A stretch of DNA of 36,902 nt. Origin: Parvibaculum sp. (GTDB lineage Bacteria; Pseudomonadota; Alphaproteobacteria; Parvibaculales; Parvibaculaceae). The notes beneath the pieces were generated by a model. That model saw only the letters and a program-made list of their open reading frames with translations. It did not search any database and was not told the DNA's origin. The stretch covers positions 1 through 36,902 of the forward strand of contig JAUXOE010000121.1 in assembly GCA_030682415.1 (NCBI GenBank). Direction: 5' to 3'. Position 1 is the stretch's first letter, and every line of letters begins with the position of its first letter. This document shows positions 25,987-35,046 of this stretch, in pieces. The position numbers and the translations under genes are program-made.

Positions 25987-26943
25987 TCAACTCGCTCCGG
26001 TAATCGCCTTGGCGAAGGCGTCCGCGCTGAAATCCTGCAAATCCTCGATGCCCTCGCCGACGCCGACGAGATGAACGGGCAAGCCGAAGCGCCGCGCGAT
26101 GGCGACCAGGATACCGCCCCGCGCCGTGCCGTCGAGCTTGGTCATCACGAGGCCCGTCACGCCCGCCATCTGACCGAAAATCTCGACCTGATTAAGCGCG
26201 TTCTGCCCGGTCGTCGCGTCGAGGACCAGCAGCGTCGCATGCGGGCATTCCGGGTCGAGCTTGCGCATCACGCGGATTACCTTTTCAAGCTCGGCCATCA
26301 GGTCGGCCTTGTTCTGCAACCGGCCGGCCGTGTCGATCATCAGCACGTCGGTGCCTTCTTCCTTGGCGCGCGCCAGTGCCTCATAGGCAAGGCCCGCCGC
26401 GTCGCCGCCGATTTTCGTCGAACAGACCGGGGCGCCGATGCGCGCTCCCCAGACCTTGAGCTGCTCGACGGCGGCGGCGCGAAAGGTGTCGCCCGCCGCC
26501 AGCATCACCGATCTGCCCTCGGCTTTCAGCTTTGCACCGATTTTGCCGATGGTCGTCGTCTTGCCGGCGCCGTTGACACCGGCCATCAGGATCACGAAGG
26601 GCTTTTTCGTTGCGTCGATGAGGAGTGGCTTCTCGACCGGCTTCAGCACCGCGGCAATTTCACCGGCGAGGATGTTGCGGACTTCCTCCGGGCCGACTTC
26701 CTTGTCGTAGCGATCCCTGCCGACGGCCTCGGCAATCGCCGCGGCGGCGTCGAGGCCGAGATCGGCGGCGATCAGCAGTTCCTCCAACTCGTCCAGCGTT
26801 GCTGCATCGAGCTTGCGCTTGGTGAAGATGCCGGTGATGCCGTCCGACAGTGTTTTGGTCGAGCGCGACAGCCCCTCTTTCATGCGCTGGAAGAGGGACT
26901 TCTTCTTCTCGCCTGTCTCCATGCCGGTGTCGCTATCGCTCAT
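25987..26943 (-). CDS. ftsY: Signal recognition particle receptor FtsY
   Basis: This 318-residue GTPase has a short, charged N-terminus (no long acidic A domain as in E. coli), an N domain (LFQRMKEGLSRSTKTLSDGITGIF) and a G domain. G1 is GVNGAGKTTTIGK, then AAGDTFRAAAVEQL; G3 is DTAGRLQNK and G4 is TKLDGTARGG. The C-terminal GVGEGIEDLQDFSADAF closes the NG core. It docks SRP-ribosome complexes at the membrane with Ffh, encoded about 5 kb away. The start at 26941-26943 is supported by length; the track frame to 27315 overlaps purC. Ten bases separate purC's stop from this start. Confidence 0.95.
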   Translation of the reverse strand: MSDSDTGMETGEKKKSLFQRMKEGLSRSTKTLSDGITGIFTKRKLDAATLDELEELLIAADLGLDAAAAIAEAVGRDRYDKEVGPEEVRNILAGEIAAVLKPVEKPLLIDATKKPFVILMAGVNGAGKTTTIGKIGAKLKAEGRSVMLAAGDTFRAAAVEQLKVWGARIGAPVCSTKIGGDAAGLAYEALARAKEEGTDVLMIDTAGRLQNKADLMAELEKVIRVMRKLDPECPHATLLVLDATTGQNALNQVEIFGQMAGVTGLVMTKLDGTARGGILVAIARRFGLPVHLVGVGEGIEDLQDFSADAFAKAITGAS

Positions 26944-26953
26944 GCGGGTTCGC

Positions 26954-27940
26954 TCATGCTGTCTGGAAGCAGGACGCGAGGTTGCGCCTGATGCGCGCCA
27001 GCGGCGCCTCGCCTTGCGGCGGGAATTCGAATTTTCGGCCGGTGATCGTCTCGAAGGCGCGTATATAGACCATCGCCGTTTCGAGGACGAGGGTTTCGGG
27101 AATATCGGGAATGTCGTCCTTGTAGGGGTCACAGCGCGCGGCGACCCAGTTGCGCACGAAATCCTTGTCGAAGCTTTCGGGCGCCGTGCCGGCGGCGAAA
27201 CGTGCCGGGTAGCTGTCGGCCAGCCAGTAGCGGCTGCTGTCGGGTGTGTGGATTTCGTCGGCGAGGACGATGCGGCCATCGCCGTCGGTGCCGAATTCAT
27301 ATTTGGTATCGACAAGGATCAGCCCGCGCTTGGCCGCCAGCTCGCGGCCGCGTGCGAACAATGCCAGCGCATAGCCCGACAGCGTCTCCCATTGCGATGC
27401 CGTCAACAGGCCCTGGCCGACGATCTCGGCGGGCGTCAGCGGTTCGTCATGCGCGCCGTCAAAGGCCTTGCTGGTCGGGGTGATAATCGTTTCGGGCAGT
27501 TTTTCGTTGGCGCGCAGCCCGTCGGGCAGCGTCACGCCATACATCTCGCGCTTTCCCGCCTTGTAGAGCGTCAGCACGGAGGTTCCGGTGCTGCCGGCCA
27601 GATAATCGCGGACGACGATCTCGACTGGCAATATGTCGAGCCGCTGGCCTACCACCACATTCGGATCGAGATAATCGAGAACGTGATTGGGGCAGATGTC
27701 GGCGGTCGCTTCGAACCAGTAGCGTGCCGTCTGCGTCAACACCTGGCCCTTGTAGGGAATGGCCGCGAGGACGCGATCGAAAGCGCTCAGCCGGTCGCTG
27801 GCGACAATGATCCGGCGCCCATCGGCCAGATCGTAATTGTCGCGCACCTTGCCGCGATAATGGTTCGGCAGTTCGGGGATCGTCGCGTCGGCCAGGACCT
27901 GTCCCACCGCGCCCCGCGCTCTCAATGTCTCGATGTCCAT
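26954..27940 (-). CDS. purC: Phosphoribosylaminoimidazole-succinocarboxamide synthase (SAICAR synthetase), long form
   Basis: This 328-residue enzyme joins CAIR and aspartate in purine synthesis. It has the family motifs [61 protein letters not shown] (metal/ATP site), [14 protein letters not shown] and [10 protein letters not shown]. The E-x-H-T-P-D-S-S-R segment is characteristic. Bacterial PurC is usually about 240-255 residues; this one is of the longer yeast-ADE1-like type (about 300+). The gene sits between mtaB and ftsY, 10 bp before the latter and 24 bp after the former, so it appears to be part of this operon rather than a purine cluster. Confidence 0.95.
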   Translation of the reverse strand: MDIETLRARGAVGQVLADATIPELPNHYRGKVRDNYDLADGRRIIVASDRLSAFDRVLAAIPYKGQVLTQTARYWFEATADICPNHVLDYLDPNVVVGQRLDILPVEIVVRDYLAGSTGTSVLTLYKAGKREMYGVTLPDGLRANEKLPETIITPTSKAFDGAHDEPLTPAEIVGQGLLTASQWETLSGYALALFARGRELAAKRGLILVDTKYEFGTDGDGRIVLADEIHTPDSSRYWLADSYPARFAAGTAPESFDKDFVRNWVAARCDPYKDDIPDIPETLVLETAMVYIRAFETITGRKFEFPPQGEAPLARIRRNLASCFQTA

Positions 27941-27964
27941 GGCGCTATCTCTCGCCGCAACGGC

Positions 27965-29230
27965 TCATGCCGCGCGTAACCCTTCAAAGCTTTGCCCGTC
28001 ATGGGCGGCAAGGCGCAGCGGCAGGATATCGCCGGCCGTCGCCGTCGCATCGGCAAGACGCACCGGTGTGAACTGATGTGTGCGGCCCGTGGTCGGCGTT
28101 TCCATCAGCACCGGTTTCGTCGCACCGAGACCGCTTTCAAGATGCGCGCGCACCCGCGCCGCGCCCTTGATGCGCAGCTGTTCGGCGCGGGCCTTTGCCA
28201 CGTCGCGCCCGACTTGCGGCATTTTTGCGGCCGGCGTGCCGGGGCGTGGGCTGAACGGAAAGACATGCAGCCAGGTCAGCCCGCATTCGTCGACCAGCCG
28301 CATCGTGTTTTCAAACATTTCGTCGGTCTCGGTCGGGAAGCCGGCGATGAAATCGGCACCGAAGACGATGTCGGGGCGCAGGCGCCGCGCTTCCTCGCAG
28401 AAGCGGATCGAATCGTCGCGCAGGTGACGCCGCTTCATCCGCTTCAGGATCATGTCGTCGCCCGATTGCAGCGACAGATGCAGATGCGGCATCAGCCGTT
28501 CTTCCTCGGCGATCAGACGCATCAGTTCATCGTCAGCCTCGATCGAGTCGATTGAGGAGAGCCGCAGGCGTTCGAGTTCGGGCACCAGCTTCAGGATACG
28601 GCGGGCCAGATTGCCGAGGCTCGGATGGCCGGGCAGATCGCCGCCATAAGAGGTGATGTCGACGCCGGTCAGCACCACTTCGCGGTAGCCGTTCTCGACC
28701 AGCTTCCGGACTTCGGCAACCACTTCGCCGGCCGGTACGCTGCGCGAAGGACCGCGGCCATAAGGGATGATGCAGAAGGTGCAGCGGTGATCGCAACCGT
28801 TCTGCACCTGCACGAAGGCGCGCGCGCGGCCTTCGAGGCCACCGATCAGATGTCCTGCCGTTTCCGTCACCGACATGATGTCGTTGACGCGTACACGCTC
28901 ATTGGCGTGCAGCGCCAGTGCCGGCTGCCAGCTTGCGGCCTTCATCTTTTCCTCGTTGCCGATCACCAGATCGACTTCGGGCATTTCGGCGAACTGCTCG
29001 GGGTTCACCTGCGCCGCGCAGCCGGTGACGATGATGCGCGCTTGCGGGTGCTCGCGGCGCGCCTTGCGGATCGCCTGGCGGGCCTGACGCTCGGCTTCGG
29101 CCGTCACCGCGCAGGTGTTGAACACGATCGCATCTTCAAGACCGGCCGCATCGGCATGGCCGCGCATCACCTCCGACTCATAGGCGTTGAGGCGGCAACC
29201 GAATGTGACGATGTCGGTGCGCTTCGTCAT
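27965..29230 (-). CDS. mtaB: tRNA (N6-L-threonylcarbamoyladenosine(37)-C2)-methylthiotransferase MtaB
   Basis: This 421-residue member of the methylthiotransferase family converts t6A to ms2t6A at tRNA position 37. The N-terminal UPF0004 domain has three Cys, FGCRLNAYESE, FNTCAVTAEA and VTGCAAQ, for the auxiliary cluster. The radical SAM domain has CDHRCTFCIIPYGRG (CxxxCxxC) and LTGVDITSYGGDL. A C-terminal TRAM-like region follows (TTGRTHQFTPVRLADA). G-V-D-I-T-S-Y-G and N-T-C-A-V-T are typical of MtaB rather than MiaB. Its start overlaps the dapF stop (ATGA), and purC follows. Confidence 0.94.
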   Translation of the reverse strand: MTKRTDIVTFGCRLNAYESEVMRGHADAAGLEDAIVFNTCAVTAEAERQARQAIRKARREHPQARIIVTGCAAQVNPEQFAEMPEVDLVIGNEEKMKAASWQPALALHANERVRVNDIMSVTETAGHLIGGLEGRARAFVQVQNGCDHRCTFCIIPYGRGPSRSVPAGEVVAEVRKLVENGYREVVLTGVDITSYGGDLPGHPSLGNLARRILKLVPELERLRLSSIDSIEADDELMRLIAEEERLMPHLHLSLQSGDDMILKRMKRRHLRDDSIRFCEEARRLRPDIVFGADFIAGFPTETDEMFENTMRLVDECGLTWLHVFPFSPRPGTPAAKMPQVGRDVAKARAEQLRIKGAARVRAHLESGLGATKPVLMETPTTGRTHQFTPVRLADATATAGDILPLRLAAHDGQSFEGLRAA

Positions 29231-30108
29231 GCGGGCACTCCCGACAGCAGGCGCGGATCGAGCGTGCCCTCATGGTCGAAGGTCGCGTCGCCGGTCATCA
29301 GGATGTGGCCATAGCCCTTGTCGGTATCGGGCAGCCATTCGACGGTGAGGTCGCCGCCCGGCAGCGTCACGGTGATCTTGCGTTCGGTTCGGCGGCGGCG
29401 GATCGCCACCACCGTTGCCGCACAGGCCGCCGTGCCGCAGGCCTTCGTCAATCCGACGCCGCGCTCCCAAGTGCGCAGCTTGATATGCGTCGGCGACAGC
29501 ACCTGCGCGACCGAGATGTTGGCGCGTTCGGGAAAAAGCGGATGGTGTTCGAGCATCGGGCCCGAGCGCTCGAGATCGATGGCGTCGACATCGTCGACAA
29601 AGAAGATCGCATGCGGATTGCCGACATTGACGACCCCCGGCGAATGCATGATCGGGGCGCCCAGCGGCCCGATTTCGAGTTCGATGGCGCGGGTGTCGCG
29701 GAACTCTTCCGACAGCGGAATCTCGTCCCAGTTGAGCTTCGGTGCGCCCATGTCGACCGTGATGGCGCCTTCGTCGGCGCGCGTCGCCACGGTGTTGCCG
29801 GCCGGCGTCTCGATGGTGACGGCGTCCTTGCCGGTTTCCTCAAGCAGCAGCTTGCCGATACAGCGCGCGGCATTGCCGCAGGCCTCCACCGCGCCGCCGT
29901 CCCGGTTGCGGATGCCCATGAAGGCGTCGCCGCCATGGCGGGGATGTTCGATGGTGATCAGCTGGTCGCAGCCGATGCCGGTTTCGCGGCTGGCGATGGC
30001 GCGCGCAATCGCATCCGTCAGCACCAGCGGATCGCGGCGCAGGTCCAGCACGACGAAGTCGTTGCCGAGCCCGTTCATCTTCAGGAAATGATGCGCCATG
30101 CCGGTCAT
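29227..30108 (-). CDS. dapF: Diaminopimelate epimerase
   Basis: The protein has 293 residues. FLKMNGLGNDFVVLDLR at the start, DGGAVEACGNAARCIGK with the first catalytic Cys (C of EACGNAAR) and VGLTKACGTAACAA with the second Cys (ACGT) are the DapF hallmarks. It interconverts LL- and meso-diaminopimelate for lysine and peptidoglycan. Two starts three codons apart (MTGMAHHF) are possible, and neither has a strong Shine-Dalgarno. It is the first gene of the dapF-mtaB-purC-ftsY-yciB unit, divergent from the PIG-L gene across 76 bp that must hold both promoters. Confidence 0.96.
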   Translation of the reverse strand: MTGMAHHFLKMNGLGNDFVVLDLRRDPLVLTDAIARAIASRETGIGCDQLITIEHPRHGGDAFMGIRNRDGGAVEACGNAARCIGKLLLEETGKDAVTIETPAGNTVATRADEGAITVDMGAPKLNWDEIPLSEEFRDTRAIELEIGPLGAPIMHSPGVVNVGNPHAIFFVDDVDAIDLERSGPMLEHHPLFPERANISVAQVLSPTHIKLRTWERGVGLTKACGTAACAATVVAIRRRRTERKITVTLPGGDLTVEWLPDTDKGYGHILMTGDATFDHEGTLDPRLLSGVPA

Positions 30109-30184
30109 GATGCCCGGATATATGGCGCTTTTCGTCCCCTTATGCCAGTAGATTGGGGAAAGAAACGGTGGCAGGGAGGCGTGG

Positions 30185-31021
30185 ATGCTGTGGGTGCTGG
30201 GGATATTGACGGGGCTTGCCGTGCTCGCGGCGGCGGCCGTCTTTTTCCGTTTCCGCTATTTCTTCAGCGACAGCGCGGCGCGCCATGTCCGCTCGCTCGC
30301 CGCCGATCTCGGCGCCAAGCGGATCCTTGCCGTTTTTGCCCATCCCGATGACGAGCAGCTGATCGGCGGCCTTCTGACCTCGGCCAAGGCCGGCGGCGCC
30401 TATGTCGCCATGGTGACCGCCACCAAAGGCGAGGCCGGCACGCAATCGCCGGTCGTCTGCCGGCAATCCGAACTCGGGCTGGTCCGGCAGGCCGAGGTGC
30501 TCAAGAACGGTTTTGCCCTCGGCATCGACGAACAGCAGGTCTGGGACTACCCCGATGGCGGGGTGCCCGACGTGCCGCTCGACGCGCTTGTCGCCCGTGT
30601 CGAGGCGGCCATGCAAAGCATCATGCCGGACCTCGTGATCGCCTTCTGGCCGGCCAGCGGGGCGACAGGCCATAAAGACCATATGCGGATAGGACTTGCG
30701 GCCGAAAAGGCCATCGAAAGCATGCAGGCGCGTGGACATGCCGGCCATGGTCCGCGCCATGTCGCCTATCCGCTGATTCCGGCCCGTTCGCTGCTGAAGC
30801 TTGGCCGCCGCACGGGCAAATTTGTGGCGGAAAACCAGCCTTTGCCGACCCATTCGACGCCGACCGACATCGCCGCCAAGCTGCGCGGCTGGCGCATTCA
30901 CGCCGCCCAGGCCAATTATGTCGCCAAGGCCTACAAGATGCCGACCTGGCTGCTTTATCTGATATGGAACAAGGAGTTCTACGCGGTGCGCGACCTGGAG
31001 ACCGGCCAATGGAAAAACTGA
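30185..31021 (+). CDS. PIG-L family deacetylase, membrane anchored
   Basis: The protein has 278 residues with an N-terminal transmembrane helix (LWVLGILTGLAVLAAAAVFF). ILAVFAHPDDEQLIGG has the HPDDE zinc/catalytic motif of the LmbE/PIG-L fold, and ATGHKDHMRIG provides the third ligand region (HxDH). KGEAGTQSP matches the conserved loop between them. Family members remove acetyl groups from GlcNAc-containing substrates such as GlcNAc-PI, mycothiol and bacillithiol precursors. Here the membrane anchor suggests a lipid-linked or envelope sugar, but the substrate is unknown. Shine-Dalgarno GGGAGG supports the ATG at 30185. It overlaps the next gene by 13 bp. Confidence 0.9.
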   Translation: MLWVLGILTGLAVLAAAAVFFRFRYFFSDSAARHVRSLAADLGAKRILAVFAHPDDEQLIGGLLTSAKAGGAYVAMVTATKGEAGTQSPVVCRQSELGLVRQAEVLKNGFALGIDEQQVWDYPDGGVPDVPLDALVARVEAAMQSIMPDLVIAFWPASGATGHKDHMRIGLAAEKAIESMQARGHAGHGPRHVAYPLIPARSLLKLGRRTGKFVAENQPLPTHSTPTDIAAKLRGWRIHAAQANYVAKAYKMPTWLLYLIWNKEFYAVRDLETGQWKN

Positions 31022-31488
31022 TCCCGCTCGCGGCCGAAGTCGCGGAACGGCTCAAAAAACGGCAGGAAACCGTCGCTTTATCGGAGTCCTCGATGGGCGG
31101 TCTGGTCTCGGCGGCACTGGTCGCGCAAGCCGGCGCCTCGGCCTTCTATCTCGGCTCGACCGTCATCTACACGCGCGGCGCGGCGAAGGCGCTTTACGAC
31201 CTCAAGGGCCCGCCGGCGCCGAACGTGCAACCCCTTACCGAGCCTTATGTTTTGGCGATGGCCGAGATCGTTCGGGTCAAGCTCGGCGCGACCTGGGCGC
31301 TGGCCGAAATGGGCGCCGCAGGCCCCTCCGGCTCGCCCTACGGCCCACCGCCCGGCACCGCCGTCATCGGGCTTGCCGGGCCGCACCCCGCCTCGATCAC
31401 GGTCAGCACGGGGTCTGCCGACCGTGCCGCCAATATGCGGGCGTTTGCTACCGCGGCGCTCAGTTTGCTGTTGAAATCATTGACTTGA
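31009..31488 (+). CDS. CinA C-terminal-domain protein (divergent PncC-like)
   Basis: The protein has 159 residues from ATG 31009, preceded by GGAG with about 8 nt spacing; the track start at 30964 is inside the PIG-L gene. The domain aligns with CinA-C/PncC: ALSESSMGGLVSAALVAQAGASAFYLGSTVIYT corresponds to the AESCTGG...GGVVxY core, and GAAGPSGSPYGPPPGTAVIGLAGP corresponds to the TGIAGPxGGT..KPVG loop. Both motifs are degenerate (ESSMGG rather than ESCTGG; GPSGSPYG), so nicotinamide-mononucleotide deamidase activity may be altered or lost. It is translationally coupled to the PIG-L gene. Its last codons overlap a promoter candidate for ffh. Confidence 0.8.
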   Translation: MEKLIPLAAEVAERLKKRQETVALSESSMGGLVSAALVAQAGASAFYLGSTVIYTRGAAKALYDLKGPPAPNVQPLTEPYVLAMAEIVRVKLGATWALAEMGAAGPSGSPYGPPPGTAVIGLAGPHPASITVSTGSADRAANMRAFATAALSLLLKSLT

Positions 31489-31508
31489 GTCCGGCGAGCC
31501 CCTAGGTT
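31480..31508 (+). promoter_or_regulatory. Possible promoter for the ffh-rpsP-rimM-trmD cluster
   Basis: TTGACT (31480-31485), a 17-bp spacer, TAGGTT (31503-31508). The -35 sits on the last codons and stop of the CinA gene. It would leave a leader of about 120 nt before the GTG of ffh. The fit is fair, and no other -35/-10 pair in the 148-bp gap is better. Confidence 0.4.
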
Positions 31509-31636
31509 CCGGCCACGTTTTTCGGGACATTGTTGCGCCCCGACCCGCCCGAGGCATCGCGCCCGGGTCAACTTCCGCCGGCGATATTCGCTCGCGGGAG
31601 CGATCTTGCTTTGTACGACAAGGACTTGACGCCCAC

Positions 31637-33151
31637 GTGTTCGAGAACCTGACAGGCCGCTTCGGCGACGTTCTTTCCAAGCTCAAGGGCCGCGCTGCCC
31701 TGAGCGAGAAGGATGTCGACGAGGCCATGCGCGAGGTGCGCCGCGCCCTGCTCGAGGCCGATGTCGCGCTGCCGGTCGCCAAGTCCTTTGTCGACAAGGT
31801 GCGCGCCCGTGCGGTCGGCCAGGAAGTGCTGAAGTCGGTGACGCCCGGCCAGCAGGTCATCAAGATCGTTCACGACGAACTGGTCGAGATGCTGGGCGGC
31901 ACCGAGGCCGACACTGCGATCTCGCTGCGCGCCGCCGCCCCTGTCGTCATCATGATGGTGGGCCTGCAGGGCTCGGGCAAAACCACCTCGACCGCCAAGA
32001 TCGCCAAACGCATGAGCGAGCGCGACAAGCGCCGCGTGCTGATGGCCTCGCTCGACACGCGCCGGCCGGCGGCGCAGGAGCAGTTGAAAATTCTCGGCGA
32101 ACAGGTCGGCGTCTCGACGCTGCCGATCGTCGCCGGCCAGCAACCGATCCAGATCGCAAAGCGCGCGCTCGAAGCGGCGCGGCTCGGCGGCTACGACGTG
32201 CTGATGCTCGACACGGCCGGCCGCATTCATGTCGACGAAGACCTGATGGCCGAGGTCGCGCAGGTGCGCGATGCGACCGACCCGCATGAAACGCTGCTCG
32301 TTGCCGACAGCCTGACCGGTCAGGATGCGGTCAATGTGGCCGAGTCCTTCAAGGCCCGCGTCGGCGTCACCGGCATCGTGCTGACGCGCGTCGACGGCGA
32401 TGGCCGCGGTGGCGCCGCCCTTTCGATGCGTGCCGTCACCGGCGTGCCGATCAAGCTGCTCGGCATCGGCGAAAAAATGGATGCGCTGGAAGATTTCCGC
32501 GCCGACCGGGTGGCCGGCCGTATCCTCGGCATGGGCGATGTCGTCAGCCTTGTCGAAAAAGCCGCAGAGACCATCGACGCCGACAAGGCGAACAAGATGG
32601 CCGAGAAAATGCGGAAGGGTCAGTTCGACCTCGACGACATGGCCGAACAGCTTGCGCAGATGAAACGCATGGGCGGCATGAAGGGCGTGCTCGGCATGTT
32701 GCCCGGTGTCGGCAAGGCACAGATGCAGGCCGCCAACGCACATATGGACGACAGCGTCGTCAAACGTCAGGCGGCGATCATCTCGTCGATGACCAAGGAC
32801 GAACGGCGCAACCCGAAAGTGCTCAACGCCAGCCGCAAGAAGCGCATCGCGCGCGGCTCCGGCACCGAAGTGCAGGAAATCAACCGGCTCTTGAAGCTGC
32901 ATCGCCAGATGGCCGACATGATGAAGGCAATGGGCCGTCAGAAGGGCGGCCTGATGTCGAAGCTGTTCGGCGGCGGCGCGCCGGAGATGCCGCCGGAGAT
33001 GGCGGGCGATCCAAAGGCGCTTGAAAAACTTTTGCCGCCGGGCGGTCTGGGCGGTCTGCCGCGTGGACTGGGTGGCGGCTTGCCGGGACTTCCCGGCTCG
33101 GGCTTTGGCGGGGGTCTTCCGGGCCTGCCGCCGGGAAAGAAAAGGAAATAG
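31637..33151 (+). CDS. ffh: Signal recognition particle protein Ffh (SRP54)
   Basis: The protein has 504 residues, starting with GTG (M-FENLTGRFGDVLSKLKGR). N domain about 1-85; G domain with GLQGSGKTTSTAKIA (G1), SLDTRRPAAQEQL, DTAGRIHVD (G3) and TRVDGDGRGGAALS (G4). The Met-rich M domain is about 300-435 (MAEKMRKGQFDLDDMAEQLAQMKRMGG; SRKKRIARGSGT, the RNA-binding helix-turn-helix). The last 60 or so residues are a Gly/Pro/Leu-rich tail (LGGLPRGLGGG...) ending in KKRK. E. coli Ffh is 453 residues, so the tail accounts for the extra length. It binds signal sequences on ribosomes with 4.5S RNA (not in this window). rpsP follows after 88 bp. Confidence 0.97.
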   Translation: MFENLTGRFGDVLSKLKGRAALSEKDVDEAMREVRRALLEADVALPVAKSFVDKVRARAVGQEVLKSVTPGQQVIKIVHDELVEMLGGTEADTAISLRAAAPVVIMMVGLQGSGKTTSTAKIAKRMSERDKRRVLMASLDTRRPAAQEQLKILGEQVGVSTLPIVAGQQPIQIAKRALEAARLGGYDVLMLDTAGRIHVDEDLMAEVAQVRDATDPHETLLVADSLTGQDAVNVAESFKARVGVTGIVLTRVDGDGRGGAALSMRAVTGVPIKLLGIGEKMDALEDFRADRVAGRILGMGDVVSLVEKAAETIDADKANKMAEKMRKGQFDLDDMAEQLAQMKRMGGMKGVLGMLPGVGKAQMQAANAHMDDSVVKRQAAIISSMTKDERRNPKVLNASRKKRIARGSGTEVQEINRLLKLHRQMADMMKAMGRQKGGLMSKLFGGGAPEMPPEMAGDPKALEKLLPPGGLGGLPRGLGGGLPGLPGSGFGGGLPGLPPGKKRK

Positions 33152-33239
33152 GGCCGGCGCATATCGCGCTTCGGTCCGTTGACGGACGATCAAACAAACC
33201 CGGCGCATCGCGCGCCGGTTACCTGAAAGGCAAGACAAG

Positions 33240-33671
33240 ATGGCTCTGAAAATCCGGCTCGCCCGCGGCGGTGCCAAGAAGCGTCCCTTCTACCGCGTCG
33301 TCGTCGCCGACACGCGTTTCCCGCGTGACGGCCGCTTCATCGAAAAGATCGGCACGTTCAACCCGCTGCTGCCGAAGGACAACAAGGACCGCCTGGTGCT
33401 CAATATCGAGCGCGCCAAGCATTGGCTGGGTCACGGCGCGTTGCCGACCGATCGCGTTGCGCGCTTCCTCGACGAGGCCGGTGCCTATACGCGCAAGGCG
33501 CGCAGCAACCCGGAAAAGGCCAAGCCCAAGGCGAAGGCCCAGGAGCGTCTCGACGCGGCGCGTATCGCGGCGGAAGAAGCCGCCGAAGCCGCCAAGGCGC
33601 CTGTGGAAGAACCTGCGGCCGAAGCGCCTGCTGCTGAAGCCGAAGCGCCGGCCGAAGAGGCGCAGGCCTAA
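33240..33671 (+). CDS. rpsP: 30S ribosomal protein S16
   Basis: The protein has 143 residues. The first 80 or so ([43 protein letters not shown]..., then [10 protein letters not shown]) are S16. The rest is an Ala/Glu-rich acidic tail ([14 protein letters not shown]...) that is common in alphaproteobacterial S16, where it roughly doubles the length of the E. coli protein (82 residues). S16 is needed early in 30S assembly. The ATG follows aaaggcaagacaag (AAGG). rimM follows within about 20 bp, as expected for the rpsP-rimM-trmD-rplS group. Confidence 0.97.
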   Translation: MALKIRLARGGAKKRPFYRVVVADTRFPRDGRFIEKIGTFNPLLPKDNKDRLVLNIERAKHWLGHGALPTDRVARFLDEAGAYTRKARSNPEKAKPKAKAQERLDAARIAAEEAAEAAKAPVEEPAAEAPAAEAEAPAEEAQA

Positions 33672-33692
33672 CCGGCTTTGCGCATCGCGCCG

Positions 33693-34250
33693 ATGGCTGA
33701 CGGTCCGCAAAAGAAAGTCTGTCTCGGCGTCGTTGTCGGCGCGCATGGCGTGCGCGGCCTTGTCCGCGTCAAGCCGTTCACCGAGGCGCCGGATGGCGTT
33801 GCGGCTTACGGCCCGGTCGAGACGGTCGACGGTGCACGGCGCTTCGCCATCGAGGCGAAGGGCATGGTCAAGGAGCTGGTGCTCTGCCGGCTCGCCGGCA
33901 TTGACGACCGGGACGCGGCCGAGGCGCTTCGGGGCACCGAGCTCTATGTGTCGCGCGACCGGCTGCCGCCGGCCGATGCGGATGAGGGTTGGTACCATGC
34001 CGACCTCGTCGGCCTTCGCGCTGTCGGTCTCGATGGGCACGATTATGGCGCGGTCGTCGCGGTGCTGAATTTCGGTGCCGGCGATCTTCTGGAAATCGCA
34101 CCGCCGGATAGCGGGGCGACGGTGCTGATGGGCTTCACCGAAGCGAATGTGCCCGAGGTCGACATTGCCGGCGGGCGTATCGTTATCGATCCGCCGCTCG
34201 GCACCTTCGACGACGGTAGCGATGCGGAGGGGGCGGCGGATGGTGACTGA
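33693..34250 (+). CDS. rimM: Ribosome maturation factor RimM
   Basis: The protein has 185 residues from the ATG at 33693; the track begins five codons earlier at a TTG with no better Shine-Dalgarno. [24 protein letters not shown] is the N-terminal RimM barrel, [24 protein letters not shown] ends it, and [12 protein letters not shown] begins the PRC-barrel domain. RimM binds S19 and aids 16S rRNA 3' domain maturation. It overlaps trmD by 11 bp and carries a short acidic C-terminal tail. Confidence 0.94.
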   Translation: MADGPQKKVCLGVVVGAHGVRGLVRVKPFTEAPDGVAAYGPVETVDGARRFAIEAKGMVKELVLCRLAGIDDRDAAEALRGTELYVSRDRLPPADADEGWYHADLVGLRAVGLDGHDYGAVVAVLNFGAGDLLEIAPPDSGATVLMGFTEANVPEVDIAGGRIVIDPPLGTFDDGSDAEGAADGD

Positions 34251-34944
34251 AGCCTGGTCGGCAAATGTGCTGACGCTCTTTCCGGAGATGTTTCCGGGCC
34301 CGCTCGGTCACTCGCTGGCTGGCAAGGCGCTCGAAAGCGGTCTCTGGCGGCTCGAGGCGGTCGATATTCGCGATTTCGCGACCGACCGGCACCGCTCGGT
34401 CGACGACACGCCGTCGGGCGGCGGGCCGGGCATGGTGATGCGGGCCGATGTGATGGCGGCGGCGATCGATGCCGTCCATCCGGGCGGGCAGCCGCTGATC
34501 TATCTGAGCCCCCGGGGCCGGCCGCTGACACAGGCCCGGGTCCGGGAACTGGCGACTGGATCGGGGGTGACACTTGTCTGCGGGCGTTTCGAGGGGCTCG
34601 ATCAGCGGGTCATCGAGGCGCGGGCAATGGAGGAGATCAGCCTTGGCGATTTCGTGCTTTCGGGCGGCGAACCGGCGGCCATGGCGCTGATCGATGCGGT
34701 TGTCCGGCTCTTGCCGGGGGTGATGGGCAAGGACGCCTCGGGGGCCGAAGAGAGCTTCGAGGACGGGCTTCTGGAGTACCCGCATTACACAAGGCCCCAG
34801 ATCTTCGAGGGGCGCGAGATTCCGCCGGTTTTGACCTCCGGCGACCATCAAAAGGTCAAGGCCTGGCGCCGTGCCGAGGCCGAAAAGGCGACCCGGGAAA
34901 GGCGGCCCGAGCTTTGGGACGATTTTCTGGGCAAGAAGCCCTGA
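34240..34944 (+). CDS. trmD: tRNA (guanine37-N1)-methyltransferase TrmD
   Basis: The protein has 234 residues from the ATG at 34240 (GGAGG about 8 nt upstream, inside rimM); the track start at 34147 is in rim[55 protein letters not shown] and [30 protein letters not shown] include the knotted SAM-binding site. [33 protein letters not shown] is the C-terminal tRNA-binding part. It makes m1G37 to prevent frameshifting. rplS follows after a 102-bp leader. Confidence 0.97.
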   Translation: MVTEAWSANVLTLFPEMFPGPLGHSLAGKALESGLWRLEAVDIRDFATDRHRSVDDTPSGGGPGMVMRADVMAAAIDAVHPGGQPLIYLSPRGRPLTQARVRELATGSGVTLVCGRFEGLDQRVIEARAMEEISLGDFVLSGGEPAAMALIDAVVRLLPGVMGKDASGAEESFEDGLLEYPHYTRPQIFEGREIPPVLTSGDHQKVKAWRRAEAEKATRERRPELWDDFLGKKP

Positions 34945-34961
34945 TGGCAGTCGCCATGAGG

Positions 34962-34991
34962 TATAATTTGTGTTACGGAAGCGCGCTTCCG
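34962..34991 (+). promoter_or_regulatory. TATAAT box and perfect palindrome in the rplS leader
   Basis: A consensus TATAAT at 34962-34967 is followed at 34976-34991 by CGGAAGCGCGCTTCCG, a perfect 16-bp palindrome, and no T run. No convincing -35 lies 16-18 bp upstream (the region is in the trmD stop). A separate rplS transcript starting near 34974 with a 5' hairpin is plausible but unproven. Confidence 0.4.
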
Positions 34992-35046
34992 GGCCGGGAT
35001 TGTCCCTTTCGAGGTCCGAACGCCTTCATATCCGAGGTTTGACCCT

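Noticed and set aside
31568-33277. 569-aa minus-strand frame
   Set aside because: It is antisense to ffh, which is unmistakable. The composition is that of a shadow.
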